Source of the DNA: JAXHMM01 sp964528445
Lineage (GTDB): Bacteria; Bacteroidota; Rhodothermia; Balneolales; Balneolaceae
Reading direction: 5' to 3'
Assembly: GCA_964528445.1 (NCBI GenBank)
Contig: CAZGSL010000054.1
Span: 1 to 9,702 of the forward strand
DNA length: 9,702 nt
Part shown: in pieces, positions 7,021 to 9,702 of the stretch
Position numbering within the stretch: the first letter of the stretch is position 1
How the letters are laid out: each line of letters starts with the position of its first letter
Notes under the pieces: model-generated
Told to the model about the DNA's origin: nothing
Database searches by the model: none
What the model saw: the letters and a program-made list of their open reading frames with translations, nothing else
Position numbers and translations under genes: made by a program

Positions 7021-7053
7021 GGTGGGCATTAAAAGACCACCGCATTCGTTTTT
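7021..7053 (+). terminator. Weak terminator-like hairpin after gpsA
   Basis: GGTGG (7021-7025) pairs with CCACC (7037-7041) across an 11-base loop, and a run of five T lies at 7049-7053. The stem is short and the T-run begins about seven bases after it, so it departs from a standard intrinsic terminator. It sits 15 bp after the gpsA stop, where a terminator would be expected. Confidence 0.25.
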
Positions 7054-7103
7054 GCATAGGATCGTGATGTGAGACAGCCCGATGGAATGCTAACCGAATT
7101 ACC

Positions 7104-7108
7104 GAGGT
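7104..7108 (+). promoter_or_regulatory. Ribosome binding site that fixes the AlbA_2 gene start
   Basis: GAGGT lies eight bases before the ATG at 7116. It is the clearest Shine-Dalgarno on the plus strand here and favours that ATG over the in-frame ATG at codon 14. Confidence 0.5.
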
Positions 7109-7115
7109 AGTCACC

Positions 7116-7805
7116 ATGTACTCCGATCACACCAGCCCTGCCGTCCTTTCGGAAATGGATTATCTCGACGTTAAAAATCTGGCCCAGACAGGGGAGGGTA
7201 AGTTTCTGGAATTCAAACGCACCATCCCTTCTGCTACTAAAATTGCCCGGGAGATGGCTGCGTTTGCCAACACGGGCGGAGGCACCCTGCTGATCGGGGT
7301 GGATGACGACCGTTCCCTGGTCGGAGTTAAAGGCTACCAGGAGGAAGAGTTTCTGCTCAACAAGGCCGCGAGCGAGGTTTGTGATCCCCCGCTGGATGTG
7401 AAGATAGAGGTGGTCCATTTCGGGGAGCGTGATCTGCTGGTGATACGTATCACGGAAGCCGAGAACAAACCGGTATTTGTCAAGGAAGAGCGGGGCCACA
7501 CGGCCTACCTGAGAGACAGGGACCGCAACCAGGTTGCCAGCAGGGAGCGGATTGAAGTCATGAAGAACCAGGCTTCCGGGAAGAGCGTAACGTTTGAATA
7601 CGGGCCGAAAGAGCAAAAGCTGTTCCGCTACCTGAATGAATACGGTGAGATAACCGTTGACAAGTTTGCACATTTGACGGATGTACGAAGCGAGAAAGCA
7701 TCCGCAATCCTTGTCAATCTTGTCAGCGCAGGGATTCTGAATCTATTTTCTAAGGACAATATTGATTATTTTTCGTTCTCGCGAAAATTGAACGAAGAGC
7801 AATAA
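7116..7805 (+). CDS. AlbA_2/Schlafen-type putative DNA-binding protein
   Basis: 229-residue protein of unknown biological role. Residues about 15-145 match the AlbA_2 (Schlafen AlbA-like) fold: GEGKFLEFK (26-34), AREMAAFANTGGGTLLIGVDD (starting 44), a strand pair ending in LLVIRITEAENKPVFVK (107-123), and TAYLRDRDRNQVASRERI (129-146). These are the acidic-Lys and Asn-Thr-Gly-Gly-Gly elements typical of the family. Residues about 160-215 look like a winged helix (EQKLFRYLNEYGEITVDKFAHL, then SEKASAILVNLVSAGIL), suggesting DNA binding or regulation. Schlafen family relatives have been linked to nucleic-acid binding, and many bacterial ones are annotated only as transcriptional regulators or ATP-binding proteins. 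There is no signal peptide or membrane segment. It lies 15 bp before the iron-sulfur carrier gene, so the two may share a transcript. The domain call is good; no specific function is claimed. Confidence 0.75.
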   Translation: MYSDHTSPAVLSEMDYLDVKNLAQTGEGKFLEFKRTIPSATKIAREMAAFANTGGGTLLIGVDDDRSLVGVKGYQEEEFLLNKAASEVCDPPLDVKIEVVHFGERDLLVIRITEAENKPVFVKEERGHTAYLRDRDRNQVASRERIEVMKNQASGKSVTFEYGPKEQKLFRYLNEYGEITVDKFAHLTDVRSEKASAILVNLVSAGILNLFSKDNIDYFSFSRKLNEEQ

Positions 7806-7820
7806 AAGGTTTCACTGGAC

Positions 7821-8279
7821 ATGCCTGCTGAAGAAGAAAATCTGGACGATGTTATCTCCGACCTGATCGACGATGACGGGGAAGATCAGGCGGAGGAAGA
7901 GAAGTCCGCATTTGAAGGCATCGATACCTCCGGGAAGACCCCTCTGGAGGGACCGGCCGTTCGACTGACCAAAAGGGCGGCCGATCAGGTAGGGCGGATA
8001 CGCGAGAGGGAGGATCTGGACGAAGAGCTGTTTCTTCGGGTGGCCGTGGAGGGGGGCGGCTGCTCCGGGCTCGAATACCGGCTGGGATTTGACTACCGTA
8101 CGGACGACGATCACAGCATGACCAGCGAAGGGGTGGAGATCATCGTGGATCCCAAGCATATGATGTACCTGGAGGGCATAACGATTGACTACCCCGACGG
8201 GCTGGATGCGCGGGGCTTCACCTTCGACAATCCGAACGCCGAGGAGACCTGTGGCTGCGGCACCTCGTTCGCTACCTGA
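7821..8279 (+). CDS. A-type iron-sulfur cluster carrier (IscA/ErpA/SufA/HesB family) with acidic N-terminal extension
   Basis: 152-residue protein. Residues about 46-152 form a standard A-type carrier domain: PAVRLTKRAADQVGRI, then GGGCSGLEYRLGFD with C81, and the C-terminal FDNPNAEETCGCGTSF with C144 and C146, the three cysteines that bind the cluster. Such proteins deliver [2Fe-2S] or [4Fe-4S] clusters to apo-enzymes. The usual length is 105-120; here residues 1-45 are an extra segment with 15 acidic residues in the first 33 and no cysteines. No later in-frame ATG precedes the conserved domain, and AAGG (7806-7809) lies 11 bases before this ATG, so the extension is probably translated. Which subfamily (IscA, ErpA, SufA) cannot be settled from sequence alone. 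It follows the AlbA_2 gene by 15 bp and converges on the NADH dehydrogenase gene. Confidence 0.9.
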   Translation: MPAEEENLDDVISDLIDDDGEDQAEEEKSAFEGIDTSGKTPLEGPAVRLTKRAADQVGRIREREDLDEELFLRVAVEGGGCSGLEYRLGFDYRTDDDHSMTSEGVEIIVDPKHMMYLEGITIDYPDGLDARGFTFDNPNAEETCGCGTSFAT

Positions 8280-8294
8280 TCAGGGGGCCGTTTA

Positions 8295-8314
8295 CCGTCG
8301 GAAAAAAGCGACGG
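8295..8314. terminator. Hairpin in the convergent gap, possible bidirectional terminator
   Basis: CCGTCG (8295-8300) and CGACGG (8309-8314) form a perfect 6-bp GC-rich stem around an 8-base loop, GAAAAAAG. It occupies the 36-bp gap between two converging stops, the expected place for a shared terminator. On the plus strand the next T-run (CTTTT) starts several bases later, and on the minus strand the only T-run is inside the loop, so termination efficiency is uncertain. Confidence 0.45.
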
Positions 8315-8315
8315 G

Positions 8316-9575
8316 TCACTCTTTTGAGAATCGATTGGTAATCAGCCGCACGCCCCTCTTGAAGGTGAAATAGAACCAGGTCCACTCCACAAAAACCCGG
8401 AAGCGGTTGCGGAATCCGATCAGAAAAAGAATGTGGACGAACGACCAGAGCAGCCAGGCGGGAAATCCGCTGAAGGTAAATCCACGAATATCCGCCACCG
8501 CCTTGGCCCGGCCGATGGTGGCCATGGTTCCCTTGTCCCTGTACCGGAAAGGCGTGCGTTCGGAGGGAGGGGTCTTTTGGGCGAGAACGCGACCAACGTA
8601 ACTCCCCTGCTGCATGGCCACCGGCGCCAGTGCGGGAAGAGGCTCCCCGTCTTCGTCCTCCAGTCGGGCGGCATCGCCCACCACGAATATTTCCGGATGA
8701 CCGGGGAGCGTGAGGTCGGGATTCACGTGCACGCGCCCTGTGCGGTCCTGTTCGGCATCCAGAGAATCGAGCATGGGAGAGGCGGCCACCCCGGCCGCCC
8801 ATATGATATTGGGCGTCTCGATTTCTCCTTCCCCGAAACCGACCCGGTTCTCCCCGATATCGGTAACCGGCGTATTCAGCAGTACCCGGACGCCCATCTC
8901 CTCCAGCGTGCGGCGCGCTTTCTCGGAGAGATGTTCGGGGTACCCGTTCAAAATGCGGTCGCCGGCCTCCACGAGAAAAATGCGCGTTTCGTTTTTGGAG
9001 AACGTGGTATAGTCGCGCATCATGTTTCGCTTGGCGATCTCCGCGATGGCGCCGGCCATCTCCACGCCCGTGGGCCCGCCGCCGATGATAACGAAGGTCA
9101 GGTAGGGTTCCCGGAGCTTGGGATCGGAGAGCTGTTCTGCCTCTTCCAGGGAGAGTAAAAGGCGCTCGCGCAGCTGGAGGGCGTCGGAAACGGTTTTGAG
9201 TCCCGGCGCGTGCTTTTCCCACTTGTCGTTTCCAAAATAGTCGTATTGGGCGCCGGGAGCGAGCACCAGGCGATCGTAGGGAATGCTCCGGCCATCTTCC
9301 AGCAGGACGTTCTGCCCCCCTTTATCCACCGACGTCACTTTCCCCAGGAGTACACGGATTCCGGAACTTTTCCCGAGTACCGCCCGGATGGGAACGGCGA
9401 TGTCGCCGGGCGAGAGGGCCGCCGTTGCCACCTGGTAGAGAAGGGGCTGGAAAAGATGGTGGTTGGTTTTGTCGACCAGCGTCACACGGCAGCCGGAGGA
9501 GCGTAATTTTTTGGCGGCCATGATCCCCCCGAATCCGCCGCCCACAATGACCACCCTGTCCCCTTTGTCGTCCAT
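8316..9575 (-). CDS. ndh: Type II NADH:quinone oxidoreductase (NDH-2)
   Basis: 419-residue single-subunit FAD enzyme that passes electrons from NADH to membrane quinone without pumping protons. Motifs in order: FAD site VGGGFGG (11-17); the NDH-2 typical NHHLFQPLLYQVATAALSP (38-56); NAD site IGGGPTG (164-170); VVGDAA (298-303); and APVAMQQG (317-324), the quinone-site region. The C-terminal 50 residues (about 370-405, rich in W, F and L with interspersed R) form the amphipathic membrane anchor. Length fits the family. It lies 5 bp after hslO on the minus strand, so they are likely one operon. The start is slightly uncertain: GGAG directly touches the ATG, leaving no spacing, while an AGGGG lies before a GTG at codon 8; the FAD motif is retained either way. 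Sulfide:quinone reductases share the fold but would show extra conserved cysteines, which are absent. Confidence 0.92.
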   Translation of the reverse strand: MDDKGDRVVIVGGGFGGIMAAKKLRSSGCRVTLVDKTNHHLFQPLLYQVATAALSPGDIAVPIRAVLGKSSGIRVLLGKVTSVDKGGQNVLLEDGRSIPYDRLVLAPGAQYDYFGNDKWEKHAPGLKTVSDALQLRERLLLSLEEAEQLSDPKLREPYLTFVIIGGGPTGVEMAGAIAEIAKRNMMRDYTTFSKNETRIFLVEAGDRILNGYPEHLSEKARRTLEEMGVRVLLNTPVTDIGENRVGFGEGEIETPNIIWAAGVAASPMLDSLDAEQDRTGRVHVNPDLTLPGHPEIFVVGDAARLEDEDGEPLPALAPVAMQQGSYVGRVLAQKTPPSERTPFRYRDKGTMATIGRAKAVADIRGFTFSGFPAWLLWSFVHILFLIGFRNRFRVFVEWTWFYFTFKRGVRLITNRFSKE

Positions 9576-9580
9576 CTCCG

Positions 9581-9702
9581 TCAGTTCATCTTGGCTTTGG
9601 CCTCCTGCAGAATATCCTCTATCTCATCCTTCGTGACGTGATAGTGTTCGTTGCAGAAATGGCAGACCAGCTCCTGTCCGCCGTCGTCGATCTCCTTCAG
9701 GT
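9581..9702 (-). CDS. hslO: Hsp33 redox-regulated chaperone, C-terminal fragment
   Basis: Only the last 39 codons are in the window; the gene runs off the right edge on the minus strand. The fragment reads LKEIDDGGQELVCHFCNEHY followed by an acidic helix and ends in TGA. The CHFC pair (C13 and C16 of the fragment), preceded by GG and followed by N-E-x-Y, is the second half of the Hsp33 zinc/redox switch, in which four cysteines release zinc on oxidation and activate the holdase. The first CxC pair would lie upstream, outside the window. The gene is followed after 5 bp by the NADH dehydrogenase gene. The identity rests on a short but characteristic segment. Confidence 0.88.
   Translation of the reverse strand, partial: LKEIDDGGQELVCHFCNEHYHVTKDEIEDILQEAKAKMN

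Noticed and set aside
8272..9222. A 316-codon open frame on the same strand as ndh, in another frame
   Set aside because: Extremely Arg/Gly/Pro-rich with no domain pattern, and it overlaps the well-supported NADH dehydrogenase throughout.
1..9702. Mobile elements, CRISPR arrays, toxin-antitoxin or defence genes, tRNA or rRNA
   Set aside because: I saw no transposase or integrase motifs, regularly spaced repeats, terminal inverted repeats or RNA-gene signatures. The AlbA_2 protein alone, without a partner nuclease or toxin, does not support a defence call.

Overview
The window reads as an ordinary, gene-dense stretch of a bacterial chromosome: moderately GC-rich, with short intergenic gaps and almost entirely housekeeping genes. 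I see no phage, insertion sequence, CRISPR, tRNA or rRNA. The best guess for the source is a Bacteroidota/Rhodothermota-type bacterium, perhaps a salt-adapted Balneolaceae-like lineage. The clues are a lipoprotein metallopeptidase of a type I associate with Bacteroidota, an acidic run just after its lipid-anchored cysteine like the surface-export signals of that phylum, several starts with A-rich or weak leaders rather than a strong Shine-Dalgarno, and many acidic segments. This assignment is inference.

Layout from left to right. The 3' three-quarters of prfC (release factor 3, + strand) runs to 1197. It meets, stop codon against stop codon, a minus-strand gene for a zinc-metallopeptidase-like lipoprotein (1198-1974). 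A 157-bp divergent promoter region (1975-2131) separates that gene from a plus-strand series. First comes the lipoate block lpdA-lipB-lipA (2132-5198): LipB attaches octanoate to carrier domains, LipA inserts the two sulfurs, and Lpd re-oxidises the dihydrolipoyl arm during catalysis. After 96 bp comes plsY-gpsA (5295-7005), two consecutive steps of phospholipid synthesis: GpsA makes sn-glycerol 3-phosphate and PlsY acylates it. After another 110 bp comes an AlbA_2/Schlafen-type putative DNA-binding protein of unknown role (7116-7805), followed 15 bp later by an A-type iron-sulfur carrier with an unusual acidic N-terminal extension (7821-8279).

The right end is a minus-strand operon converging on the above: the 3' end of hslO (redox chaperone Hsp33, cut by the window edge) and, 5 bp downstream, a type II NADH:quinone dehydrogenase (8316-9575). 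A small perfect hairpin lies in the 36-bp convergent gap.

I found no clear undescribed system. The items most worth a second look are the metallopeptidase lipoprotein, whose cysteine/Met-turn pattern resembles archaemetzincins with an insertion; the acidic tail on the iron-sulfur carrier; and the uncharacterised AlbA_2 protein placed beside it.
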